Part shown: positions 27,838 through 36,287 of the stretch, piece after piece
How the letters are laid out: every line of letters starts with the position of its first letter
Numbering within the stretch: the first letter of the stretch is position 1
Source: Sphingomonas sp. NFR04
GTDB lineage: Bacteria; Pseudomonadota; Alphaproteobacteria; Sphingomonadales; Sphingomonadaceae
Assembly (NCBI RefSeq): GCF_900114095.1
Contig: NZ_FORV01000002.1
Location: forward strand, 496,001-560,000
Direction of reading: 5' to 3'
DNA: 64,000 nucleotides
Notes under the pieces: generated by a model
The model's input: the letters and a program-made list of their open reading frames with translations, nothing else
Told to the model about the DNA's origin: nothing
Database searches by the model: none
Program-made: the position numbers and the translations under genes

Positions 27838-28317
27838 TCAGAGCCGAGCGGTATTCGAACCGGGCTCCGGTTCCGAGATGAAGCCGACCTTCACGAAACC
27901 CGCCATCTGCATCGTATAGATGGTGCCACCGATGCAACGGTAGGGCGTGTTGACGTCACCGCGGATATGAACTTCGGGAAGTTCAAGGCCAGCGGCGTTC
28001 GGGCCGCCCTGTCGGTCGATCTCGGCCTTCAGCTTGGCAACCGCGCGGTCGAGCAGCTCGGTGTGATTGACCCGGGTCAGACCCCAGAAGATTTCACAAC
28101 CGTCCGGGCCGCCCTTGACCGAAAGCGAGACGTTCTCCGGCTTGGTGGTCGTCGGCTCGAACTGCACCTTCGGCAACGCGAGGTCGATCGTCTGGACCAC
28201 AACGGGAACGGCGATGAGGAAGATGATCAGAAGAACCAGCATCACGTCGACGAGCGGCGTGGTGTTGATGTCCGACATCGGTGCGTCGTCGCCGCCGCTG
28301 CCTGTGCTAATCGCCAT
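27838..28317 (-). CDS. exbD: ExbD/TolR family biopolymer transport protein (first copy)
   Basis: 159 residues with the same layout: NTTPLVDVMLVLLIIFLIAVPV helix with the conserved Asp, then a periplasmic domain. The domain contains two cysteines (GPDGCEIFWG and PYRCIGG) that its downstream paralogue lacks, possibly a disulfide. Tandem exbD genes behind exbB are common in sphingomonads and xanthomonads. Confidence 0.92.
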   Translation of the reverse strand: MAISTGSGGDDAPMSDINTTPLVDVMLVLLIIFLIAVPVVVQTIDLALPKVQFEPTTTKPENVSLSVKGGPDGCEIFWGLTRVNHTELLDRAVAKLKAEIDRQGGPNAAGLELPEVHIRGDVNTPYRCIGGTIYTMQMAGFVKVGFISEPEPGSNTARL

Positions 28318-28342
28318 TGGGCGCTATCCTATCCTCTTGTGC

Positions 28343-28390
28343 GCCGGATCGCGATCCGGCGGCAGGGCTACGCGACGTGCGCAGCCCTGC
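28343..28390 (-). other. Two hairpins in the exbB-exbD gap
   Basis: GCCGGATC/GATCCGGC (28343-28350 with 28353-28360) and GCAGGGCT/AGCCCTGC (28362-28369 with 28383-28390) are perfect 8-bp inverted repeats in the 83-bp spacer. No U-tract follows, so they are more likely RNA-stability or pausing structures than terminators. Confidence 0.5.
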
Positions 28391-28400
28391 GACCTTGGTC

Positions 28401-29204
28401 TTACGGGCGGGTCGGGGTGCCGCCGGTCTGGCCAGCGGTCGTGGTCGCCGGCTTCGCAGCGGCGGCAACGGCCGGCTTCTTCGCGGCAGCGGCAGTCGCC
28501 GGCTTCACGCGGCCGTCCGAGGCGAGGTAGCCGAGCACGTCGTTCGAGAACGCGTTCAGGTTCTCGGCGATCGCCTTGTTGCGACGCTGCAGGAAGTTGA
28601 AGGCGAGCACGGCCGGCACGGCGACGACGAGGCCGAGTGCGGTCATGATGAGCGCTTCACCGACCGGGCCGGCAACGGCGTCGATCGAAGCCTGACCGGC
28701 CGAGCCGATCTTGATGAGCGCGCGGTAGATGCCGATAACGGTACCGAACAGGCCGATGAACGGCGAGGTCGCGCCGACGGTCGCGAGGAAGGCGAGACCA
28801 CCGCCCAGCGCCGAGTTGATCGTGCCTTCCGAACGGGCCAGCGAGCCGTGCAGCCAGTCATGCGCTTCGACCGGATCGGTCAGCAGCTTGTACTGCTCCT
28901 GGGCTTCCAGGCCGTCGTCGACGATCTGGCGATAGGCCGAGTTCTTCTCGAGCTTGGCAGCACCTTCGCGCAGGCTCGACGAGCTCCAGAAGCTGGCGCG
29001 GACGCGCTTCGACTGGTTGATGATCTTCTGCTGCTCGAACACCTTGGTGAAGAGGATGTAGAGCGACACGAAGAGCATGAGCACCAGGATGGTGAACACC
29101 GACTGCGAGATCAGGCCGCCTTCCTTGAGCGCCTGGGTCAGGCCGTAGGGGCTTTCGCCGCCCTTAGCTGCGGCTCCACCGGCAGCGAGAATGGTCGTGA
29201 GCAT
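28401..29204 (-). CDS. exbB: ExbB/TolQ-type proton channel protein
   Basis: 267 residues. Three membrane helices are seen: [18 protein letters not shown] near the N-terminus, and two within the MotA/TolQ/ExbB domain ([19 protein letters not shown] and [19 protein letters not shown]). An Ala/Lys-rich low-complexity tail ([19 protein letters not shown]) extends the C-terminus and is unusual in length. It lies between tonB and two exbD genes, with hairpins in both flanking gaps. Confidence 0.92.
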   Translation of the reverse strand: MLTTILAAGGAAAKGGESPYGLTQALKEGGLISQSVFTILVLMLFVSLYILFTKVFEQQKIINQSKRVRASFWSSSSLREGAAKLEKNSAYRQIVDDGLEAQEQYKLLTDPVEAHDWLHGSLARSEGTINSALGGGLAFLATVGATSPFIGLFGTVIGIYRALIKIGSAGQASIDAVAGPVGEALIMTALGLVVAVPAVLAFNFLQRRNKAIAENLNAFSNDVLGYLASDGRVKPATAAAAKKPAVAAAAKPATTTAGQTGGTPTRP

Positions 29205-29242
29205 TTTGGGTCTTTCCTCTAAAAGATAGCTTCTTGCGCAAG

Positions 29243-29268
29243 CCGGTCCGCCTTGCCCGGCGGACCGG
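29243..29268 (-). other. Hairpin in the tonB-exbB gap
   Basis: A perfect 10-bp inverted repeat (29243-29252 with 29259-29268) with a 6-base loop lies between the tonB stop and the exbB start. It lacks a U-tract and may protect or attenuate the operon mRNA. Confidence 0.5.
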
Positions 29269-29279
29269 AAACCGGAGAG

Positions 29280-29954
29280 TTACTTCTGGATCTGCCACCT
29301 GAACCGGTTCACGTACGGAGCCGGAATCTTGTTGCCGCTCGCATCCTCGGCGGGATCGAAACGTGCACGGCGCTTGAGCAGGTTGCACGCCTGGTTATCC
29401 AGACGGCTCGAGCCGCTCGACGACGTGATCGTGCACGACACCACCCTGCCCGTCGCGTCGACGTCGAGGCGGAAGCCCGTGACACCTTCTTCACCCGCAC
29501 GCTGCGACTCCGACGGATAGTCGTCGTTCGTCACCCACGAGCCCGGCGAGCTACGCGGCTTCAGCGCCTTCGCCACGCGCGGCGGTGCCGGCGGTGCCGG
29601 CGGAGCCGTCGGCGCGGGAGGCGCAGGCGGCGTGATCGGCGGCGGCGGCGGGATGATGTTGGTGGTGGCGACCGGCGGCGCAGGCGACACCGACTGCACG
29701 ATGGCCGGCGGCACCACGACCTGAGTCGGGGGCGGCGGCACCGGCGTGTCCGGCGGCGGCGGCGGCGGCGGAATCTCCTCCGGCGGGGGCGGCGGCTCTT
29801 CGACCTCGAAGGTCTTCAGCTCTTCCGCCTTCTTCTTGATATATTGGTATGCCAGACCTGTGACGAAGGCATAACCCATGCCAGCCACGATGATAGCGAC
29901 GATTACGATCGCTACCACACGACTGCCACTTACATTCCGGTCAGCGTAAGCCAT
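29280..29954 (-). CDS. tonB: TonB energy transducer
   Basis: 224 residues: one N-terminal membrane helix (VVAIVIVAIIVAGMGYAFV), a Pro-rich periplasmic linker (about 45-120, with runs of PPPPP and a PAPP repeat), and a C-terminal TonB domain containing YPSESQRAGEEGVTGFRLDVD. It delivers proton-motive force to outer-membrane TonB-dependent receptors. It is the first gene of the operon with exbB and two exbD genes. Confidence 0.94.
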   Translation of the reverse strand: MAYADRNVSGSRVVAIVIVAIIVAGMGYAFVTGLAYQYIKKKAEELKTFEVEEPPPPPEEIPPPPPPPDTPVPPPPTQVVVPPAIVQSVSPAPPVATTNIIPPPPPITPPAPPAPTAPPAPPAPPRVAKALKPRSSPGSWVTNDDYPSESQRAGEEGVTGFRLDVDATGRVVSCTITSSSGSSRLDNQACNLLKRRARFDPAEDASGNKIPAPYVNRFRWQIQK

Positions 29955-30181
29955 TCGGCAACGTCACTCCCTCTAATCCTGCTTGCGACCCTGGCCGGCT
30001 GGCAGCCGCGCACAAGTCCGCTCGCCTCGGGTCACACTGCGCCCCTGATGGCGAGAGCACCGAGTCTGTATCGTGGGCCTTCCGACGACGCAAACTCTTT
30101 GTCGGACGAATTGGTCGTACAATGCACCCATGGCAGAATTATTTCTGTATAAGATCGGCACAATCCGGTACCGGCACCGGC

Positions 30182-31018
30182 ATGAAAACTGCTCTACCCC
30201 TGCTGTTTTGTTGCGCTGCGGCATTTCCTGCATGTGCGCAACCCGCCCCGCAAACCGCGCAAATCCGCCAAGAAGCGCAAAGTGGCTTACCCACTTACGC
30301 CACTGTCGCGACCGCCATTGTCAACGCGCCGCTGGTGATCGACGCTCGGATCAGCGACATGATCCGGATCAAGGAAAATGCAGCACCCGGTCTCGCATCG
30401 GGACGGGCCCGCCTCTACGTCACGGCCGACGTGCTGGCACTGATTCGCGGGAGCAGCGCGCTTCCGACCCAGATTTCGTACCTGGCAGACGTGCCGCTCG
30501 ATTCTCGCGGCAAGCTACCCAAATTGAAGAAGCAGCGCGTGCTGCTGTTCGCGCGCCCCGTCGGCAACAAGCCCGGCGAGCTTCAGCTGACCGGAGTCGA
30601 CAGTCAATATCTGTGGAGTCCCGAGCTTGACGCGCGGACCCGCGGCATCACCCGCGAAGTGCTGGCGAGCGATGCGCCGCCGGCGGTGACCGGTATCGGC
30701 AACGCCTTCCATGTGCCGGGTGCACTGCCCGGCGAAGGCGAGACCCAGGTATTCGTGAAGACCGCCAACGGCGCGCCGATCTCGTTGCAGATCCTGCGGC
30801 GTCCCGGGGAGAAGCCGCATTGGGGAGTGTCGCTGGGCGACATCGTCGATCCCAATGCCGGCGCCCCCAAGCCGGAGACGCTTGCCTGGTACCGGCTCGC
30901 CTGTGGGCTTCCCAAGGCGCTGCCCGATAGCGCGATCACCGCGGAGACGCCGGAGAACGCGCAGGCCGCACGCGAGGACTATCAGGTCGTGCTGCGCGAC
31001 TTGGGGCCCTGCGCCTAA
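30182..31018 (+). CDS. Hypothetical secreted protein
   Basis: 278 residues from the ATG at 30182, with a signal peptide (LLFCCAAAFPACAQ). The mature protein has a beta-rich region with YVTADVLALIRG and KKQRVLLFARPVG, and a C-terminal part with two cysteines (RLACGLP and DLGPCA) that could form a disulfide. I do not recognise a family. It is separated by 227 bp from the divergent tonB operon and appears monocistronic. Confidence 0.75.
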   Translation: MKTALPLLFCCAAAFPACAQPAPQTAQIRQEAQSGLPTYATVATAIVNAPLVIDARISDMIRIKENAAPGLASGRARLYVTADVLALIRGSSALPTQISYLADVPLDSRGKLPKLKKQRVLLFARPVGNKPGELQLTGVDSQYLWSPELDARTRGITREVLASDAPPAVTGIGNAFHVPGALPGEGETQVFVKTANGAPISLQILRRPGEKPHWGVSLGDIVDPNAGAPKPETLAWYRLACGLPKALPDSAITAETPENAQAAREDYQVVLRDLGPCA

Positions 31019-31037
31019 TCTGGACCCCGCCGCCGGC

Positions 31038-31448
31038 TCAGCGCCGGTGGCGGACCAGCGTGATGCCGATCGATTCGTCGGCCTCGGCGATTGCCAGCTT
31101 CACGATTCGAACCTCCACGCGGCGAACCCGCGAATCGGAAACGAACAGCGTCTCGCAGATATGGTCGGCCACCGCCTCGATCAGCGTGAAGTGCACATCC
31201 TTGGGAAGCGCGTCTGTCGCGGCATGCTTCAGGTCGATATAGCTCTTCGAAGCGCTGAGCGGCGTGTCCGGCAGGAAGCGCTCAGGCAGGTCGAGATCGG
31301 CAATGACGGAGATGCGCAGCGGCTGCGGCAGATGCGTCTCCTCGGAATAGACTCCGGTGAGCACCTCCACCTCGAGGTCCATGACCTGAAGCTGCAATGA
31401 ATCGGGCAAACGAGCGGCCTTTCCTGGGGCGAAACAGGCGCGCGCCAT
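31038..31448 (-). CDS. folB: Dihydroneopterin aldolase
   Basis: 136 residues from the ATG at 31448; a start at 31382 (MDLEVEVL) would cut the first beta strand. The family features LEVEVLTGVYSEET, SYIDLKHAATDAL and FTLIEAVADHICE are visible. FolB converts dihydroneopterin to 6-hydroxymethyl-dihydropterin in folate synthesis. No other folate gene is adjacent. Confidence 0.85.
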   Translation of the reverse strand: MARACFAPGKAARLPDSLQLQVMDLEVEVLTGVYSEETHLPQPLRISVIADLDLPERFLPDTPLSASKSYIDLKHAATDALPKDVHFTLIEAVADHICETLFVSDSRVRRVEVRIVKLAIAEADESIGITLVRHRR

Positions 31449-31594
31449 AGCAGATCGTGTCGCTTCCGAAAGCCCGGGCACTTCCCGTGCAGATTCTGCA
31501 TGTCCATCGGTAAACTCCGCGCTTGCGCTCCGCTACCGGAACGCTAAGGCGCGCGCCTTTCGGCATGGGGTCCGAGAGCGGGGAAGGATTCGCG

Positions 31595-32116
31595 GTGGTT
31601 CAGATAGTTGCGCTCGATGCGGTCGACCCGCACGCCGTCGAGGCGCTGCTGGACCGTGCCTTCGGGCCCGGACGGCATCTGCGCACCGCCTATCGCGTGC
31701 GGCAAGGCACCCTACCGATTCGCCCGTTCAGTTTTGCCGCATTAAGCGAAGATGGCAAGCTCGCCGGCACGATCCAAAGCTGGCCCGTGGCGCTGGCGAG
31801 CGATTCGGGCCCGATGGTGCCGCTGGTGATGGTCGGGCCGGTCGCCGTCGAGCCCGATCTGCAGCAGGGCGGCATCGGCCGGCGTCTGATGCAGGAAATG
31901 CTCGACGCGGCGGACGTCAGCGCCCTGCCCGGCGCCGAAGCGCTGATTCTGATCGGCGATCCCGAATATTATGGCCGCTTCTTCGGTTTCGATGCGAGCC
32001 GCACGGAGCGCTGGCGGCTGCCGGGCCCGTTCGAGCCGCGCCGGCTGCTGGCGCGCGGCGCCGCGGTGCCGAACTGCTCGGGCATGCTCGTGCCGCGCCT
32101 GCGCAAGGTCGCCTGA
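31595..32116 (+). CDS. GNAT N-acetyltransferase (YhbS-like)
   Basis: 173 residues from a GTG at 31595, chosen because GGGAAGG (31581-31587) lies 7 bp upstream; an ATG at 31565 would add 10 residues. The acetyl-CoA motif is VGPVAVEPDLQQGGIGRRLM, and DPEYYGRFGFD-like sequence (DPEYYGRFFGFD) is typical of the YhbS branch. Substrate unknown. Confidence 0.85.
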   Translation: MVQIVALDAVDPHAVEALLDRAFGPGRHLRTAYRVRQGTLPIRPFSFAALSEDGKLAGTIQSWPVALASDSGPMVPLVMVGPVAVEPDLQQGGIGRRLMQEMLDAADVSALPGAEALILIGDPEYYGRFFGFDASRTERWRLPGPFEPRRLLARGAAVPNCSGMLVPRLRKVA

Positions 32117-32173
32117 GCGCACCTCCGCGCGCAAGGGTTCGACAAAGCCGCGCGCCGCGCTAAGGGAAGCGCC

Positions 32174-32740
32174 ATGCCCAACACGCCGCCCCCCGATTTC
32201 GCCAGCCTGTCGCTTGCCGAGATCGCTCGACTGGCGGAGGAGCATCGCCTGCCGCCCGTCGAAAGCTGGAACCCGGCGCATTGCGGCGACAGCGAGATGC
32301 GCATCGCCCGCGACGGCACCTGGTATCACCAGGGGAGCCCGATCGGCCGCCCGGCGATGGTGCGGCTCTTCTCCACGATCCTGCGGCGCGAGCCCGACGG
32401 CGGCTTCGTTTTGGTAACCCCGGTCGAGAAGCTCGACATCGCCGTGGAAGATGCGCCCTTCGTCGCCGTCGAGCTCAAGGTCGAAGGCGAAGGCGAGGCC
32501 ATGCGGCTGGCTTTCCGGCTGAACACCGGTGACGTCGTCGTCGCTGGTCCCGAGCATCCGCTGCGGATCGAAGCGCGCGAGGACGGCCCGCATCCCTATC
32601 TCACGGTGCGCGGGAGCCTCGACGCACTGGTCGCCCGCACCGTCTATTACGAACTCGCCCAGCTCGCACTGGCGCAGGACGGCGCCGCACCGGGCGTCTG
32701 GAGCCAGGGCATGTTCTTCCCGCTCGAGCCCGAAGCATGA
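32174..32740 (+). CDS. DUF1285 protein
   Basis: 188 residues. The segment WNPAHCGDSEMRIARDGTWYHQGSPIGR is the hallmark of DUF1285, a widespread proteobacterial family of two beta-rich domains with no assigned function. Its stop overlaps the start of the Nudix gene in an ATGA, placing it in a DUF1285-Nudix-cca operon. Confidence 0.87.
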   Translation: MPNTPPPDFASLSLAEIARLAEEHRLPPVESWNPAHCGDSEMRIARDGTWYHQGSPIGRPAMVRLFSTILRREPDGGFVLVTPVEKLDIAVEDAPFVAVELKVEGEGEAMRLAFRLNTGDVVVAGPEHPLRIEAREDGPHPYLTVRGSLDALVARTVYYELAQLALAQDGAAPGVWSQGMFFPLEPEA

Positions 32741-33333
32741 GGCTTGCCGACCAGCTCCGGCGCGCGCTGGACAGCCGGCCGGCCCGGGCGACCACCCTGC
32801 TCCCCGGCGACCACGCCTTTTTCGATCCCGCCCAAGTGACGAGCGCCGCCGCGGTGCTGCTCGCGGTGACCGATCGCGATGCGCCGGGCGTGCTGCTCAC
32901 CCGCCGCAACGCCAATCTGCGCCGCCATGCCGGCCAGATTGCGTTCCCTGGCGGCCGCATTGATCCAGAGGACAAGGATCCGATCGACGCGGCGCTTCGC
33001 GAGGCCGAGGAGGAGATTGCCCTGCCCCGCCGGCTGGTCGAGGTGATCGGCACGGTGGAGCAGTACCGCACCGTCACCGGCTATCAGGTGACGCCGGTGA
33101 TCGGGGTGGTGCCGCCGGACCTCACCCTGGTGCCGTCCGAGGCCGAGGTCGCCGAGGTATTCGAAGTGCCCCTCGCCTTCCTCCTCGACGACGCCAATCA
33201 TCAAAAGAAAAGCGCTCTCTACCAGGGGCATGAGCGCCATTATTACGAGATCATGTGGAACGATTATCGAATCTGGGGCGCCACCGCGGCGATGCTGGTC
33301 AACCTGTCGCGGCGGATGGCATGGCCGCGCTGA
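32737..33333 (+). CDS. CoA-type Nudix hydrolase (NudL-like)
   Basis: 198 residues. The Nudix box reads GGRIDPEDKDPIDAALREA then EEEIAL, and the upstream LLTRRNANLRRHAGQIAFPGG is the coenzyme A pyrophosphatase signature. It probably cleaves CoA or its derivatives to phosphopantetheine and ADP. The gene overlaps DUF1285 by 4 bp and cca by 13 bp. Confidence 0.9.
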   Translation: MRLADQLRRALDSRPARATTLLPGDHAFFDPAQVTSAAAVLLAVTDRDAPGVLLTRRNANLRRHAGQIAFPGGRIDPEDKDPIDAALREAEEEIALPRRLVEVIGTVEQYRTVTGYQVTPVIGVVPPDLTLVPSEAEVAEVFEVPLAFLLDDANHQKKSALYQGHERHYYEIMWNDYRIWGATAAMLVNLSRRMAWPR

Positions 33334-34568
33334 CGCTGCCCGAAACCGACTGGCGTAGCAGACCCGGTCTGGATGCGCTCACCCAGGTGCTGGGGGCGGA
33401 CGAAGGGCTTACCCGCTTCGTCGGCGGCGCGGTGCGCGATGCGCTGCTGGGCATTCCGGTCGCCGATCTCGATCTCGCCACGGCGCTTTCGCCCGACGAA
33501 GTGCTGGCGCGGCTGCGCGCCGCCGGCATCCGCGCGGTGCCGACGGGGCTCGACCATGGCACGATCACCGCGGTGCTCGACAGCGGCCCGGTGGAGGTCA
33601 CCACGCTTCGCCGCGACGTCTCCACCGATGGCCGCCACGCCACCGTCGCCTTCACCGACGACTGGCGCGAGGACGCCGCGCGCCGCGACTTCACGATCAA
33701 CGCGCTCTACGCCGATCCGAACACCGGCGCGCTGTTCGACTATTTCGGCGGGCTGGCGGATCTGGAGGCGCGGCGGGTGCGCTTCATCGGCGACCCGCTG
33801 CGCCGGATCGCCGAGGATCATTTGCGCATCCTCCGCTTCTTCCGGTTCCTCGCGCGCTTCGGCGACACGCCCGATCCCGAAGGGCTCGACGCCTGCACCG
33901 CCCACGCGCGCGACCTGATGGCGCTCAGCCGTGAGCGTATCCGCGACGAGCTGCTAAAGCTGCTGGTCGCGCGCGACGCGGTGGGCGTGACCGCGCTGAT
34001 GCTGGAGCGCGGCATCCTCGAACCGGTGGTGCCGGAAATCACCACAGCAGCGAAGTTGGCAGAACTCGCCGATCGCGAAGCCCGGCTCGGCGCCGCACCC
34101 GATCCCATCCGCCGCCTCGCCGCGCTGCTGCCGCGCGATCCAATCACGGGCGATCTGATCGGCGCGCGGCTGAAGCTTTCCAATGCGCACCGCAAACGGC
34201 TGGTGCTCGCGCTGACTGACGGCGGGACCGACGACGCCCGTGCCCTTGCCTATCGGATCGGCCGCGAGGCTGCCGAGGATCGCCTGCTGCTTGCCGCGGC
34301 CGACGATGCCGAGGCTGCTCATGGCTGGGCCGCGCTCACCCATTGGGAGATCCCGCGCCTGCCGCTCACCGGCGGCGCGCTGGTCGAACGCGGGCTCGCC
34401 AAGGGGCCGGATGTCGCCCGGGCGCTGCGTGCGGTAGAAGATCGGTGGATCGCGGAAGGCTTCCCCAATGCCGCACGAGTCGATGCGATTGCCGACGCCG
34501 TGGTGGCTCAGGCCTTGAACGCCGCGATCAGCGCGAAGGCGGCATCGCCGGGCACCGGCCGGGAATAA
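33321..34568 (+). CDS. cca: CCA tRNA nucleotidyltransferase / poly(A) polymerase family
   Basis: 415 residues from the ATG at 33321. The nucleotidyltransferase head shows FVGGAVRDALLGIPVADLDLAT with the catalytic aspartates, followed by RRDFTINALYAD and the RRIAEDHLRILRFFRFLARFG neck motif. It adds or repairs the 3' CCA of tRNAs. The last 61 bp overlap the convergent GGDEF-EAL gene on the opposite strand. Confidence 0.92.
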   Translation: MAALTLPETDWRSRPGLDALTQVLGADEGLTRFVGGAVRDALLGIPVADLDLATALSPDEVLARLRAAGIRAVPTGLDHGTITAVLDSGPVEVTTLRRDVSTDGRHATVAFTDDWREDAARRDFTINALYADPNTGALFDYFGGLADLEARRVRFIGDPLRRIAEDHLRILRFFRFLARFGDTPDPEGLDACTAHARDLMALSRERIRDELLKLLVARDAVGVTALMLERGILEPVVPEITTAAKLAELADREARLGAAPDPIRRLAALLPRDPITGDLIGARLKLSNAHRKRLVLALTDGGTDDARALAYRIGREAAEDRLLLAAADDAEAAHGWAALTHWEIPRLPLTGGALVERGLAKGPDVARALRAVEDRWIAEGFPNAARVDAIADAVVAQALNAAISAKAASPGTGRE

Positions 34569-36229
34569 TGATAGCCTTGGCCATAGGTGCAGCCCAGCGC
34601 GCCTAGGGTCTGTGCGAGCTCGGGTGTCTCGATGCCCTCCGCCGTGGTCTGCATGCCCAGCGCATAAGCGAGGCTGAGGATCGCGCGGATGATCGCAACC
34701 TTGTCGCGATCGGCGAGCATGCCGGTGACGAAGCTGCGGTCGATCTTGAGCACGTCGATCGGCAGCTTCTGCAGATAGGCGAGGTTCGAATAGCCGGTGC
34801 CGAAATCGTCCATCGCCAGCGTGGTGCCGAGATCCTTGAGCGCCGACATGGTCTGGGCGATGCGATCGGGATCGCTGACGATCGCGCTTTCGGTCAGCTC
34901 CAGCGTGAAGCGCGAGCCGGGCATGTTGTGGCGATCGAGCGCGTTCTTCACCATCGCGCCGATCTGGTCGCGCTGCAGCTGGATCGCCGAAAGATTGACC
35001 GCGATCTTCACGCCGCAATCGCCACCGGCGCGCACATCCCATTCGGCCAGCGTGCGCGCCGCTTCCTCCATCGCCCAGCGGCCGAGCGGAACGATCAGGC
35101 CCGATTCCTCGGCAACGGGGATGAAAGCGTTGGGCGAGATCAGCACGCCGTCGTCATTGGTCCAGCGGGCCAGCGCCTCGAACGAGGTGATGCGGCCGGT
35201 GCCGAGATCGCAGATCGGCTGGAAGTTCAGGGTCATGCAGCCATTTTCGATGGCGCGCCGCAGCTCGGTCTCGATCGCGAACTGTTCGCGCGCCAGATCG
35301 AAGGCGCGGGTGTGATAGAATTCGGTGTGACCGCTTTTCTTCGCGCGGCGCACGGCGAGCTGGGCGTTGCGCACCAGATCCTCGGGATCACCGTCGATAT
35401 CGGTGCCGAGCGCGATGCCGATCGAGCAATCGATGCGGATCTCGAAATTGGAAAGGCGGAAGGGATTGGTGAAGGCTGCATGGACGCGCTTGGCGACCTG
35501 CACGGCGTCGTCGGGTCCGTCGTCCAGCGTCATCAGCACGCCGAATTCGTCGCCGCCGATCCGTGCCAGCACGTCGCGCCCGCGCAGCGCCCCCTTGATG
35601 CGGCGGGCGACCGAGATCAGCAGCTCGTCGCCGGCCAGCGCGCCCATGCAGGCGTTGACGCGGCTGAAACGGTCGAGGTTGATCACCAGCACCGCATGCG
35701 CCGCCGCCCCGCCCTCGCCGATGCGGGTTTCGAGCTCGTCGGAGAAGCCGGCGCGATTCGGCAGGCCGGTGAGGCTGTCGGTCGCCATCTCGCGGCGAAG
35801 GCTCTGCTCGGTGCGGAGTTCGGAGGTCTGGTCGACCAGCGTGATCAGGCAGCGCGGCTCGGCCGGCCCACGACGGGCGAGCACCACGCGGAAATGGCGG
35901 CTGTCGACCTCGCCGCCGAAGCGCCAGGCGATTTCTTCCTGCTGCTGGTCGGAGGCAAGGAACTGGCCGATCCGTGCGCCGAGCAGCTGGACCGCCGGCG
36001 ACTCCTGCGCGGTGCAGCCGAGCCCCGCGCTGCGGAAACTGCCATTGACCGCCGAGAAGACATAACGCCCGTCCTGGATCTCCAGCACCGCGGCCGGGAT
36101 CGGCATCAGTTCGAGCAGCCCATCGGTTCCTGGCGGCAGCGACGACGACAGGTCGTCGATCCCCGGAGCAGGCTCCGCGGTACGCATACTCAGAGCCCGG
36201 ACCCTTCGAAACGCCATCCCCTCCGGCAT
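34508..36229 (-). CDS. PAS-GGDEF-EAL c-di-GMP turnover protein
   Basis: 573 residues from the ATG at 36229 (MPEGMAFRR); ATGs at 36217 and 36187 are alternatives. No membrane helix is seen. A PAS-like N-terminal domain (about 40-135) is followed by GGDEF (intact RIGGDEFGVL, with I-site RGRD) and EAL (intact FEALARW and DDFGTGYSNLAYL). Both catalytic sites look functional, so it may be bifunctional. The 3' end overlaps cca in antisense. Confidence 0.93.
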   Translation of the reverse strand: MPEGMAFRRVRALSMRTAEPAPGIDDLSSSLPPGTDGLLELMPIPAAVLEIQDGRYVFSAVNGSFRSAGLGCTAQESPAVQLLGARIGQFLASDQQQEEIAWRFGGEVDSRHFRVVLARRGPAEPRCLITLVDQTSELRTEQSLRREMATDSLTGLPNRAGFSDELETRIGEGGAAAHAVLVINLDRFSRVNACMGALAGDELLISVARRIKGALRGRDVLARIGGDEFGVLMTLDDGPDDAVQVAKRVHAAFTNPFRLSNFEIRIDCSIGIALGTDIDGDPEDLVRNAQLAVRRAKKSGHTEFYHTRAFDLAREQFAIETELRRAIENGCMTLNFQPICDLGTGRITSFEALARWTNDDGVLISPNAFIPVAEESGLIVPLGRWAMEEAARTLAEWDVRAGGDCGVKIAVNLSAIQLQRDQIGAMVKNALDRHNMPGSRFTLELTESAIVSDPDRIAQTMSALKDLGTTLAMDDFGTGYSNLAYLQKLPIDVLKIDRSFVTGMLADRDKVAIIRAILSLAYALGMQTTAEGIETPELAQTLGALGCTYGQGYHYSRPVPGDAAFALIAAFKA

Positions 36230-36287
36230 AGCCGCAAACTAGTTAAAGCGGCCTGAAGGACAGGAGCGCATCCGCAGGTTTTATCTA

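Noticed and set aside
29560..29800. GGC/CCG-rich repeats as a CRISPR-like or tandem array
   Set aside because: They encode the Pro-rich linker of TonB and vary as codon-level repeats.
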